Source of the DNA: Oscillospiraceae bacterium
Lineage (GTDB): Bacteria > Bacillota > Clostridia > Oscillospirales > Oscillospiraceae
DNA: 23,096 bases
Assembly (NCBI GenBank): GCA_016296565.1
Contig: JAEDJB010000014.1
Coordinates: 1 to 23,096, forward strand
Direction: 5' to 3'
Shown here piece by piece: positions 8,050-14,716 of this stretch. The position numbers and the translations under genes are program-made. Position 1 is the stretch's first letter; each line of letters begins with the position of its first letter. The notes under the pieces are model-generated. The model worked only from the letters and a program-made list of their open reading frames with translations, had not been told where the DNA came from and did not search any database.

Positions 8050-8083
8050 TAAGGACAAGAAACTTTGGAGAGGAGAACGATAT

Positions 8084-8767
8084 ATGAAGCAACTCTACGA
8101 TGGAAAGACCAAGACCGTTCTGCTGGACGAGGCCACCGGCGTGGTGAACCTGTTCTTTAAGGATTCCGCCACCGGCGAAAACGGCGTGTTTGACCCCGGC
8201 TCCAACTCTGTGGGAGGCAGCGTGGAAGGCAAGGGTAAGATCGGCCTGAAGATTTCCAAGCATTTCTTTGAGATCATGGAGAAGAACGGCATCCCCACCC
8301 ACTACCTGGCAGCAGACATCGACCAGAACCTGATGCAGGTGCGCAAGCTCACCGTGCCCAAGCTGGAGTTCGTGCTGCGCTACTTCACCGCCGGCAGCAT
8401 GTGCCGCCGCTTCGACCTGGAGGAGGGCATTGTCTTTGATCCCCCCTACACCGAGGTTACCCTGAAGAGCGATGCCCAGGGCGATCCCCTCATCAGCGAG
8501 CGGCTGTGCATCATGAAGGGTATGCTGGCTCCCGGTCAGTATGACGAGGGCCTGAAGATTCTGGCCCAGGTGGGCGAGGTCCTGAAGAAGGAGCTGGCGC
8601 AGATGGACCTGACCCTCATCGACTTTAAGATCGAGGTGGGCTACGACGAGAACGGCAAGATGTACGTGGTGGACGAGATCACCCCCGACATCTGGAGAGT
8701 CCGTGACAAGAACGGCAACATCCCCAACCAGATCGACTGCGCCAAGATGATCCTGGAGAAAATCTGA
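8084..8767 (+). CDS. purC: Phosphoribosylaminoimidazole-succinocarboxamide synthase (SAICAR synthetase)
   Basis: The 227-residue enzyme joins CAIR and aspartate using ATP to make SAICAR in purine biosynthesis. Both SAICAR synthetase signatures are present: VPKLEFVLRYFTAGS at about residues 96-110, and the LIDFKIEVG signature near 178-186 followed by VDEITPDIWRVRD. The N-terminal MKQLYDGKTKTVL opening is typical. Length is in the usual range for bacterial PurC (about 230-240). ATG 8084 is preceded by GGAGAGGAG. It is not followed by other pur genes here; a strong terminator closes it, so it is a single-gene transcript. Control may act through the leader hairpin, though this is inferred. Confidence 0.98.
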   Translation: MKQLYDGKTKTVLLDEATGVVNLFFKDSATGENGVFDPGSNSVGGSVEGKGKIGLKISKHFFEIMEKNGIPTHYLAADIDQNLMQVRKLTVPKLEFVLRYFTAGSMCRRFDLEEGIVFDPPYTEVTLKSDAQGDPLISERLCIMKGMLAPGQYDEGLKILAQVGEVLKKELAQMDLTLIDFKIEVGYDENGKMYVVDEITPDIWRVRDKNGNIPNQIDCAKMILEKI

Positions 8768-8783
8768 GTTTTAACACCCTGAG

Positions 8784-8812
8784 GGGCGGCACAGCGGCTT
8801 GCTGTGCCGCCC
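8784..8812 (+). other. Perfect GC-rich hairpin after purC without U-tail
   Basis: A perfect 12-bp stem (8784-8795 with 8801-8812) and a 5-base loop follow the purC stop by 16 bases. The lack of a T-run argues against factor-independent termination at this point. It could protect the 3' end of the transcript made by the terminator at 8845-8880. Confidence 0.55.
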
Positions 8813-8844
8813 TGCTGCGTCTGAACCTCCAAAGAAGCAGAAAT

Positions 8845-8880
8845 AAAAGATGCGCTGCGGTTTTCCGCAGCGCATCTTTT
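8845..8880. terminator. Bidirectional terminator between purC and the activase gene
   Basis: A perfect 16-bp stem (8845-8860 with 8865-8880) with a TTTT loop starts in an A-run and ends in a T-run. It lies between the ends of convergent purC (+) and the activase operon (-), so it should serve both. Confidence 0.92.
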
Positions 8881-8889
8881 GTTGCTCCT

Positions 8890-9843
8890 TCATTCCGGGG
8901 TCACAGCACCCTGCTCGCACCGGTTGCCCCAGGCGTCGATCAGGCGGCTGCCCTGGTAGACGCAGATGATCTCGCAGTTGTTGGGGCAGCGGCCGCAGGT
9001 GGCCTCCCGGGTGTGAAACTCCAGGTCCTCCACGGCAAAGTCGAAGGCCTTGCGGACCTTGCTCCGGCGGGCCAGAATGGCCGCTCCCAGCGCGCCCATC
9101 AGGTGGCCGTTCTTGTCCACCAGCACCTTGCAGCCCAGGGCGTCCTCAAAGGCGGCCACCACACCGGCGTTCTTGCTGACGCCCCCCTGGAACACCACGG
9201 GGGAGAGGATCTTCTTCCCCTTGCCCACGTTGTTCAGGTAGTTGGCCACCACCGCCCGGCAGACCCCGGCGATGATGTCCTCCCGGGGGTGGCCCATCTG
9301 GATTTTGTGGACCAGGTCAGACTCGGCAAAGACGGTGCACCGGGCGGCGATGGGGGTGGGGTGCTGGGAGCGCAGGGCATAGTCCCCGATTTCCTCCACC
9401 TCCATGCCCAGCCGCTTGGCCTGGCTGGAGAGGAAGGCTCCGGTGCCGGCGGCGCACAGGGTGTTCATGGCGTAGTCCACAGCCACCCCGTTTTCCACCA
9501 GAATGATCTTGGAGTCCTGGCCGCCGATTTCCAGAATGGTGCGCACGTTGGGGTAGAAGGTGGTGGTGCCCACCGCGTGGGCGGTGATCTCGTTTTTCAC
9601 AATGGTGGCGCCCACGATGGTGCCCACCAGCTTCCGGGCGCTGCCGGTGGCTCCGGTGCCCATGACGGTGTAGGTGTCCTTGGGGAAATCCTGCTCCAGC
9701 AGCCGCAGCAGCCGCTTCACCGCGCCGATGGGGTCCCCTTCGGTCCAGATGTAGGAGCTGCTGAGAATCTGGTTGTCGTCGTCGATAATGACACCTTTGG
9801 TGGAAATCGAGCCCACGTCGATGCCAAGGTATGCTTGCTTCAT
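8890..9843 (-). CDS. Acyl-CoA dehydratase-type activase (ASKHA ATPase, HgdC/BadF family)
   Basis: This 317-residue protein has the ASKHA ATPase fold of 2-hydroxyacyl-CoA dehydratase activators: GIDVGSISTKGVI (7-19), GTGATGSAR (62-70), EIGGQDSKII (105-114) and FQGGVSKNAG (218-227). Cys130 (NTLCAAGTGA) and Cys169 (ARCTVFAESD) correspond to the two residues that hold the [4Fe-4S] cluster shared across the homodimer. Such activators use ATP hydrolysis to push one low-potential electron into a partner. It has an extra C-terminal cysteine cluster (283, 286, 290, 294, 309). The start at 9843 is chosen over an upstream in-frame start at 9939 because GAGGGTGAG precedes it and the family begins here. 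Its ATG overlaps the stop of the preceding gene (ATGA), so translation is probably coupled. Confidence 0.93.
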   Translation of the reverse strand: MKQAYLGIDVGSISTKGVIIDDDNQILSSSYIWTEGDPIGAVKRLLRLLEQDFPKDTYTVMGTGATGSARKLVGTIVGATIVKNEITAHAVGTTTFYPNVRTILEIGGQDSKIILVENGVAVDYAMNTLCAAGTGAFLSSQAKRLGMEVEEIGDYALRSQHPTPIAARCTVFAESDLVHKIQMGHPREDIIAGVCRAVVANYLNNVGKGKKILSPVVFQGGVSKNAGVVAAFEDALGCKVLVDKNGHLMGALGAAILARRSKVRKAFDFAVEDLEFHTREATCGRCPNNCEIICVYQGSRLIDAWGNRCEQGAVTPE

Positions 9844-10913
9844 CGTCTCACCCTCTTTTTCGCGTCGATCATGTCGTAAAAGGCTTCCAGCCGGGTCATG
9901 AGGCCCACGTCGCTGGTCTGGGAATCGTAGGTCAGGCACAGCAGGGGGATTTTGTAGTCGCTGCTGATGTTCTGGAGCACCGGCATAATGTCGATCTCCG
10001 GGGTGCAGTTGGCGGACTTGATGTGGATGAGCCCGTCAAAGCCCTGCTGGGCGTACTTTTTGGCGCACCAGATGTTGGCGGTGGAGGTGGGGCCCATTTC
10101 GTAGGTGCACAGGTCCCGGATCTCGGGGTTCAGGTTGTTTTCCCCGGGGTAGTGGACCAGCCGGTTGGTGATGGACATCCACCGGTGAATTTCCACCCCC
10201 ATGTCCGCCAGCTTCTGCTCCAGCTCCAGGTTGGAGAAGGGGTCCATCACCGTGTAGAGCTCGCCCACAATGCCCACCCGCAGGGGACGGGCGGGCTTGT
10301 CCAGAGGAACCCGCTGGAACTTGTCCATGGCCCGCTGGTAGACCACCTGGATATCCTGCTTGGAGGCTGCCGTGTACATGCCGGAGATGAACTGCTGGTA
10401 GATCTGCTTGTACTGGCCGCCGGTGGCGTCAAAGCCGCAGTTCTGGTAGTAAAAGTCGGTGACCTGGTCCAGGTACTGGGCCATTTTGATGGTGTCCCAG
10501 GCCCGGAGGGTGAGCTTGCCCAGGTTGGGCTTGGGGTTCACCCGCTTGATGGCCCGGAGCCAGTCCCGCTTTTTGCCGGTGCTGTACTCGGAAAGGTTCA
10601 CAAAATCAAAGGTATACCCCAGGTCCCGGAGGATCTGCTCCTGGAGCTCCCCGAAGTATCCCAGGCGGCAGAGACCGTGGGTCATGAAAATGGTGTCCGC
10701 CCCGGCCTCCAGGGCCTCGATCATGCTGCCCAGAACGGTTTTGAAGGGGGTGCAGACGAAGTCCGGGCTGTACTTGGCCCCCAGCTCCTCCGTCCGCCGG
10801 GTGAGGGCGGGCTGGAGAATGTAGGTGGCGTCCAGCCCCTGCTCCACGAAGTATTTCAGGGCGCAGTTATATTCCGCGTACCGGGGGAAGGCAACGCGTT
10901 TGGCAATCTTCAT
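9840..10913 (-). CDS. Dehydratase-like Fe-S partner protein of the activase (DUF2229/HgdB-related), second subunit
   Basis: This 357-residue protein belongs to the proteins that accompany 2-hydroxyacyl-CoA dehydratase activases. Three cysteines sit in conserved surroundings: Cys54 (DFVCTPFK), Cys82 (HGLCRLGYFG) and Cys303 (SANCTPEIDIM). They are spaced like the three cluster-binding cysteines of dehydratase subunits. The C-terminal SQTSDVGLMTRLEAFYDMI closes the last Rossmann-like unit and aligns with the end of the preceding gene's product, so the two are paralogs. It overlaps both neighbours by a few bases (TAATG upstream, ATGA downstream), so the stoichiometry is probably fixed. Catalytic function is unknown: it could be a dehydratase-like reductase or a double-cubane-cluster-type protein, but no substrate can be read from sequence. 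Confidence 0.85.
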   Translation of the reverse strand: MKIAKRVAFPRYAEYNCALKYFVEQGLDATYILQPALTRRTEELGAKYSPDFVCTPFKTVLGSMIEALEAGADTIFMTHGLCRLGYFGELQEQILRDLGYTFDFVNLSEYSTGKKRDWLRAIKRVNPKPNLGKLTLRAWDTIKMAQYLDQVTDFYYQNCGFDATGGQYKQIYQQFISGMYTAASKQDIQVVYQRAMDKFQRVPLDKPARPLRVGIVGELYTVMDPFSNLELEQKLADMGVEIHRWMSITNRLVHYPGENNLNPEIRDLCTYEMGPTSTANIWCAKKYAQQGFDGLIHIKSANCTPEIDIMPVLQNISSDYKIPLLCLTYDSQTSDVGLMTRLEAFYDMIDAKKRVRR

Positions 10914-11845
10914 TACAGGCTCCCCTCCTTAAAGCGGATGATGTCCACAAAGCTCTCCAGCCTGGTTTCCACCCCGGCGGTGCCGCTCTGGCCGTCCAGG
11001 ACCATGTTCAGCACGGGGATGCCCTTGAGCCGTCGGACCAGCAGCTCGTTGACCATGGCGTCGGGGCCGCAGGGGAAGGCGCTCAGGAGGATAATGCCGT
11101 CCACCTGGTCCCGGTGCAGGGCGATGCTCCCCACCAGCTCCCGGCTGTACTCCCACTTGCAGGTGGGGGAGAGCTTGGGGCTGGCCTTCAGGGCAGCGTT
11201 CCGGTCCACAATGTCCGCCCGGATGGGGGTGACATTGGACTGCTTGAGAGCGTCGATGATCACCTTGCCCACGAAGGGGTCGTCCAGGATGTAGCTGTGG
11301 CCCACCAGGAGGATTTTCAGCCCCTGGGCCCGGTAGAGCTGGTCCTGGGCCCGGAGCTTGGCCTTCCACACCTGCTGCTCCTGCTTTTTGGCGGCGGCGT
11401 AGGCCTTTTTCACCTCTTTCGGGGGAAAGCCCAGGGACTGGCCCAGGGTGAGGAAGGCGGCTTCCTCCTCCAGCTCCTGGAGCACGTCCACATTGTAGGA
11501 CAGAAATTCCTGGCCGGAGCCCCGGAAGACGTTGCGGGTGGCGTCATACAGCCCCTCGAACCGGGTGCACATGTTCCGCCACCGGCCGAAGTTGCTGATC
11601 CGGGGAATCAGGATGTAGTCGCAGGTGCCCACAAGCTCCTGGACGTGGCCCAGAAAGATCTTGGCGGACAGACAGGTTTCGTCCTGGGCCAGAGCGGTGC
11701 CCTGGTCCAGAATCTTCCGGCTGGTGGGGGGGCTCACCACGGTTTTCAGGCCCAGGGATTGGAAGAAGGTCCGCCAGAGGGGACCGTAGCGGTAGTAGAG
11801 AAGGGCTCTGGGCAGCCCAATGGTGGCGGGAGTGGATGCAGTCAA
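10913..11845 (-). CDS. Acyl-CoA dehydratase activase-related protein (DUF2229), first subunit
   Basis: Starting at TTG 11845 this is a 310-residue protein. It opens with ATIGLPRALLYYRYGPLW and continues through LGLKTVVSPPTSRKIL and DETCLSAKIFLGH, all signature stretches of the DUF2229 family. Cys58, Cys93 and Cys259 (FPCGPDAM) parallel the three cysteines of the next gene's product. The end GQSGTAGVETRLESFVDII is also shared. The frame stays open upstream to 11965, but that part is Pro/Arg/Lys-rich and overlaps the VTT gene. TTG 11845 has AGGTGA five bases before it and matches the family start; GTG 11854 is the alternative. It lies 10 bases after the VTT stop, so it is in the same operon. 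Confidence 0.82.
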   Translation of the reverse strand: MTASTPATIGLPRALLYYRYGPLWRTFFQSLGLKTVVSPPTSRKILDQGTALAQDETCLSAKIFLGHVQELVGTCDYILIPRISNFGRWRNMCTRFEGLYDATRNVFRGSGQEFLSYNVDVLQELEEEAAFLTLGQSLGFPPKEVKKAYAAAKKQEQQVWKAKLRAQDQLYRAQGLKILLVGHSYILDDPFVGKVIIDALKQSNVTPIRADIVDRNAALKASPKLSPTCKWEYSRELVGSIALHRDQVDGIILLSAFPCGPDAMVNELLVRRLKGIPVLNMVLDGQSGTAGVETRLESFVDIIRFKEGSL

Positions 11846-11855
11846 AACAATCACC

Positions 11856-12581
11856 TCAGGAAACAGGGCGGCCGTCGTCCCGGTCGGAGGACGGCGCAGG
11901 GGGTTCGGCTTTCTTTTTGGTTTTCTTTTTATACAGATAGTAGAACAGGGAGGAGGAGACGGCAATCAGGATGGTAAGCAGCAGAGACAGGACAAACTTG
12001 GGGGAGAGGGGGTCGGAAATGCTGCTGCCCAGAACCGTTGCGCAGATGGTGCTGGGCAGGCTCCCCAGCATCTGTCCGGCCAGGAAGGTGAAGTAGGGTG
12101 TTCCGGTGGCTCCCAGGTACATGCTGATGACGTCTCCGGGCAGGCAGTTAATCACCCGCAGGAAGAAGGAGAGGAAGAAGGTGTTGTTCTGCTGGATGCC
12201 CAGCAGCCCCTCCAGCTTGGGGAACCGCTGGGTCAGCTTCTGGATGAGCCCGGAGCCGGAGGCCCGTCCAATCCAGAAGGGGATGGTTAAATCCACCACC
12301 AGGCCCAGAAGGTTCACCACCAGGGCGACCCCTGTGGGGAACAGGTGCCCCGCGGCCACCTGGAGCAGGAGAATGGGGAAGACAATGGTTAAGCTCTTGA
12401 CTCCGTACAGGGCCAGCATCAGCAGGGCGGCCAGCACCGGGTTCTTGGGGGTATAGGACAAAATGGTATCCACGGAGATCCCGTCTCCGGCAGCCAGAAA
12501 CCAGATAACCAGCAGGACGCAGACCAGAATCGGGGCGGCCTTGAGCAGGGTTATCCATCTTGGGCGAGAAGTTTCTTTCAT
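11856..12581 (-). CDS. TVP38/TMEM64 (VTT/DedA-type) membrane protein
   Basis: This 241-residue integral membrane protein has a TM near 9-32, two hydrophobic stretches around 46-100, the VTT-domain core FFLRVINCLPGDVISMYLG (about 139-157) with the following PYFTFLAGQMLGSLP, and a last TM near 196-215 ending in a Lys-rich tail. VTT/DedA proteins act in lipid scrambling or small-molecule transport across the inner membrane. ATG 12581 is preferred because AAGGATGAG precedes it; an in-frame GTG at 12611 would add ten residues but lacks a ribosome site and would overlap a palindrome. It is the first gene of the activase/dehydratase-like operon and is divergent from a TetR gene. Its link to the Fe-S enzymes is unknown. 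Confidence 0.86.
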   Translation of the reverse strand: MKETSRPRWITLLKAAPILVCVLLVIWFLAAGDGISVDTILSYTPKNPVLAALLMLALYGVKSLTIVFPILLLQVAAGHLFPTGVALVVNLLGLVVDLTIPFWIGRASGSGLIQKLTQRFPKLEGLLGIQQNNTFFLSFFLRVINCLPGDVISMYLGATGTPYFTFLAGQMLGSLPSTICATVLGSSISDPLSPKFVLSLLLTILIAVSSSLFYYLYKKKTKKKAEPPAPSSDRDDGRPVS

Positions 12582-12607
12582 CGTCTCATCCTTCCATGGT
12601 GAGAATT

Positions 12608-12624
12608 GCACGACAAATTCGTGC
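12608..12624. promoter_or_regulatory. Inverted repeat GCACGA-N5-TCGTGC, candidate TetR operator
   Basis: A 6-bp perfect inverted repeat around five A/T-rich bases lies in the gap between the divergent VTT operon and TetR gene, 27 bases before the VTT start. The size suits a TetR dimer. Which gene it controls is inferred from position. Confidence 0.4.
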
Positions 12625-12676
12625 GGTATGTTTACGAAGAGGGGAACCTGACAAAGAGACTTTTCCGGGGCAAATC

Positions 12677-12705
12677 TTGCCAGAACCCCACAATTCTGCT
12701 ATAAT
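12677..12705 (+). promoter_or_regulatory. Promoter of the TetR gene
   Basis: TTGCCA (12677-12682) and a perfect TATAAT (12700-12705) have a 17-base spacer. The start near 12712 gives a leader of about 60 bases to TTG 12773. Confidence 0.78.
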
Positions 12706-12772
12706 TACTAAAGTGTACCTGAAAACGCTGCCGGGGAAAACGGTGCGGCGCGGAGAGAAAGGAGCTGGAGCT

Positions 12773-13309
12773 TTGCCAGATTCACACATCACAAAACGGG
12801 CCCTTGCGGCTGCGCTGAAGGAGCTGATGGAAGAGCATCCCTTCCAAAAGATCACGGTGGCGGATATTTGTGAGCGGTGCGATATGAACCGAAAGAGCTT
12901 TTACTATCATTTCAAAGATAAGTACGATCTGGTCAACTGGATCTATGATACGGAATTTATCGCGGCAGCCCTGGGCAAGACCTACGACAGCCAATGGACC
13001 CGCATGGAAGATATCTGCAAGTATTTTTATGAGAACCGGGGCTTTTACCGCCGGGTGCTGGACATCGAGGGGCAGAACTCCTTTTCCGAGCACTTCCGGG
13101 AGATGATCCTCCCGGTGGTTGCGGAGGAACTGCGGGAGGAGCTGCAGGGCATCCTCAGCGATCAGAAGGCGTTGGAATTTCACGTCATCTTTTTTACCGA
13201 CGCGTTTATCTGCAGCCTGAAGCGGTGGCTCCGGGACAAGGATTGTATCCCCCCAGAGGAATTTGTGGCCCTTCTTCACTCCTGCGTGAACCTGGGGGGA
13301 GACCTGTAA
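12773..13309 (+). CDS. TetR/AcrR-family regulator (TTG start)
   Basis: The product has 178 residues. The opening MPDSHITKRALAAALKELM and the helix-turn-helix FQKITVADICERCDMNRKSF..YYHFKDKYDLVNW (residues ~25-60) are typical of TetR proteins of the DhaS-like subgroup. The C-terminal domain is helical and ends with a Cys/aromatic-rich segment. The frame remains open upstream to 12560, but the extension is unlike any TetR N-terminus. TTG 12773 has AAAGGAG eight bases before it and lies downstream of the promoter, while the upstream ATG at 12560 lies before it. It is divergent from the VTT/activase operon and is the likely local regulator of it. The inducer is unknown. Confidence 0.88.
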   Translation: MPDSHITKRALAAALKELMEEHPFQKITVADICERCDMNRKSFYYHFKDKYDLVNWIYDTEFIAAALGKTYDSQWTRMEDICKYFYENRGFYRRVLDIEGQNSFSEHFREMILPVVAEELREELQGILSDQKALEFHVIFFTDAFICSLKRWLRDKDCIPPEEFVALLHSCVNLGGDL

Positions 13310-13338
13310 AACGCGGACCAAAACAGAACACAAAGAAC

Positions 13339-13377
13339 CGGACGGTTAGGGAGAACATCCCGGACCGTCCGCTTTTT
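13339..13377 (+). terminator. Terminator of the second TetR gene
   Basis: An 8-bp stem (13339-13346 with 13364-13371), a 2x2 internal loop, a further GGGA/TCCC pairing, a 5-base loop and a T5 run follow the stop by 30 bases. Confidence 0.8.
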
Positions 13378-13391
13378 ATATCCTGCCGGGG

Positions 13392-14399
13392 TTATCCCTG
13401 GGGGAAGGCCTCCCGGAGCAGGGCGGAGAGGGGGTGGTCAAACAACGTGTGGGTGGTGAGCACCCGGCCGTCCGCCATGGAGCGGAGCTGGCCGGCGGCG
13501 TCGAAGTACACCGGGACGGTGTCCCGGGCCACCAGGCGGTCCACCGTCTGGCCGTCCTGGAGCAGATCCCAGGGGATGGTACGGCCAGGCTGGCGGCAGC
13601 GCAGGGAGGACATCCGGTCGTAGACCTGCTTCCGCACCGTGGGGGGACAGCCGGGCTGGGGGAGAAGAAGGGTCAATGGGGCGTGTAAGTTCTCCGCAAA
13701 GCAGAGCAGATCCTCCCCAGGACCGGGGCCGATGTCCGTTCCGTAGGGGTAGTAAAGGGCGTAAAGAAATCGTCTGTCCCGCAGCTTCTGGCAGGCCTCC
13801 TCGGCCTCTTCCCGGCAGCGGATGGCGGGTACCAGGTTGGGCAGGGCTTCCGCTTCCTCCAGAAAGGCGGTGGTGATATCCTCCGGCTGGCAGAAGAAAA
13901 CAAAGGCGCAGTCCGGGTGGGCCTCCGCCAGGGGGAGAAAGGCCCGGGGGGCGCCGCTGGGGAGCAGGGCGTAGGTGGTGATCCCCAGCTCTTTTCCCTG
14001 CCGGATCAGGTCCTGATAGGCCTCTTCCTTGTAGGAATCCGTCTGCCCGCCGGTGTCCAGGGTCAGAAACCAGGGCACCCGCAGACCCTCCTCCGCCAGC
14101 GCCCGGATGGTTTTGGACCCGGCGATGCAGCCGTTGTAGCCCAGCGCCATGCCGAAGGACACCAGCCGCTCCTCGTCCACGTGGAATAGAAGATCCCGGA
14201 CCAGGGAATAATAGGCACTGTGTTCATCGCACAGAATCTGCCGGGCCGTATCAAAAAAACGCTCCTGGGCGGGGCTCACGGAAAAGTGCAGCGCCAGATC
14301 CACCACATTCCGGAGACTGCGCTCCGGGGAATCCTTGGCGTCCCGCAGCATTTTTCGAACCACGGTCTCGATCAGGCGGGGGGACAGGGTATGAGACAT
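13392..14399 (-). CDS. Cysteine-less relative of the adjacent radical SAM protein
   Basis: This 335-residue protein aligns by eye with the divergent radical SAM protein. VPW falls at residues 108-110 in both; LIRQGKELG matches IVKQGKKLG; AHPDCAFVFF matches MHPDCEFLSF; LPNLVPAI matches VKNFVPAI; VYFDAAGQLRS matches LHINAKGDVEP; HPLSALLREAF matches TLLEALKSPIF. Where the partner has its CX3CX2C cluster motif, this protein has about ten fewer residues and no cysteines (TGGQTDSYKEE). It therefore should not bind the SAM-cleaving cluster and is probably a pseudoenzyme or regulatory/scaffold partner. The N-terminal ~85 residues are helical and also match loosely. ATG 14399 has AAGGAGG at good spacing. 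No terminator was recognised beyond its end other than the convergent TetR one. Confidence 0.8.
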   Translation of the reverse strand: MSHTLSPRLIETVVRKMLRDAKDSPERSLRNVVDLALHFSVSPAQERFFDTARQILCDEHSAYYSLVRDLLFHVDEERLVSFGMALGYNGCIAGSKTIRALAEEGLRVPWFLTLDTGGQTDSYKEEAYQDLIRQGKELGITTYALLPSGAPRAFLPLAEAHPDCAFVFFCQPEDITTAFLEEAEALPNLVPAIRCREEAEEACQKLRDRRFLYALYYPYGTDIGPGPGEDLLCFAENLHAPLTLLLPQPGCPPTVRKQVYDRMSSLRCRQPGRTIPWDLLQDGQTVDRLVARDTVPVYFDAAGQLRSMADGRVLTTHTLFDHPLSALLREAFPQG

Positions 14400-14459
14400 G
14401 GAATGGCCTCCTTAATATATTCAAAGCCTGGGCACAGGCACGGGCCTTTAAAAAAGGAC

Positions 14460-14595
14460 TTTTGTTACAAAAGAACGGTGCCGGTAGGGTGCCCATTCGA
14501 TAGTTTAATGTTCAAAAAGGAGACGGGGCAAGGGACAAACTTCCAAAAGTGTCCCAAAAAGTAACAAAAATTTTGTTTGTCAAAAAATATGACAA
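14460..14595. promoter_or_regulatory. Cluster of inverted repeats in the divergent radical SAM control region
   Basis: This A/T-rich stretch lies between the two divergent radical SAM-fold genes. It holds TTTTGT-T-ACAAAA (14460-14472), GGGACA-N12-TGTCCC (14532-14555), GTAACAAAA (14561-14569, the inverted copy of 14460-14468) and TTGTCA-N7-TGACAA (14577-14595). TGTCCC recurs at 14607-14612. The base composition differs from the GC-rich genes around it. The density of dyads suggests one or more regulators binding between the two promoters; none of the motifs is assigned to a known regulator. No clear promoter for the minus-strand gene was found. Confidence 0.45.
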
Positions 14596-14612
14596 TTTAA
14601 AAAAGGTGTCCC

Positions 14613-14641
14613 GTGACAGTAAGGGCTCTTTTTTTTATACT
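14613..14641 (+). promoter_or_regulatory. Promoter of the radical SAM gene
   Basis: GTGACA (14613-14618) and TATACT (14636-14641) have a 17-base spacer. The start near 14648 gives a leader of about 70 bases that ends in AAAGGAG before the start codon. Confidence 0.6.
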
Positions 14642-14716
14642 TTTCTTAAACATAATCCCCTGGGCTCCCCGGGACCGGAGGGGATGCTCAGCATAACAGC
14701 AAAGGAGTAATATGAA

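Noticed and set aside
8010..8083. preQ1, ZTP or ykkC-type riboswitch in the purC leader
   Set aside because: The leader is too short for ZTP/ykkC types and the conserved cores are missing; the preQ1-like CTAAGGACAAG stretch lacks the A-rich tail and hairpin-loop pairing.
9844..9939. 32-residue N-terminal extension of the activase
   Set aside because: It lies inside the preceding gene, has non-family composition, and the ATG at 9843 with GAGGGTGAG fits the conserved start.
11846..11965. N-terminal 40-residue extension of the DUF2229 protein
   Set aside because: The Pro/Arg/Lys-rich extension overlaps the VTT gene and lacks a ribosome site, whereas TTG 11845 has AGGTGA at good spacing and matches the family start.
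12560..12772. 71-residue N-terminal extension of the second TetR protein
   Set aside because: The extension precedes the promoter at 12677-12705 and does not resemble TetR proteins.
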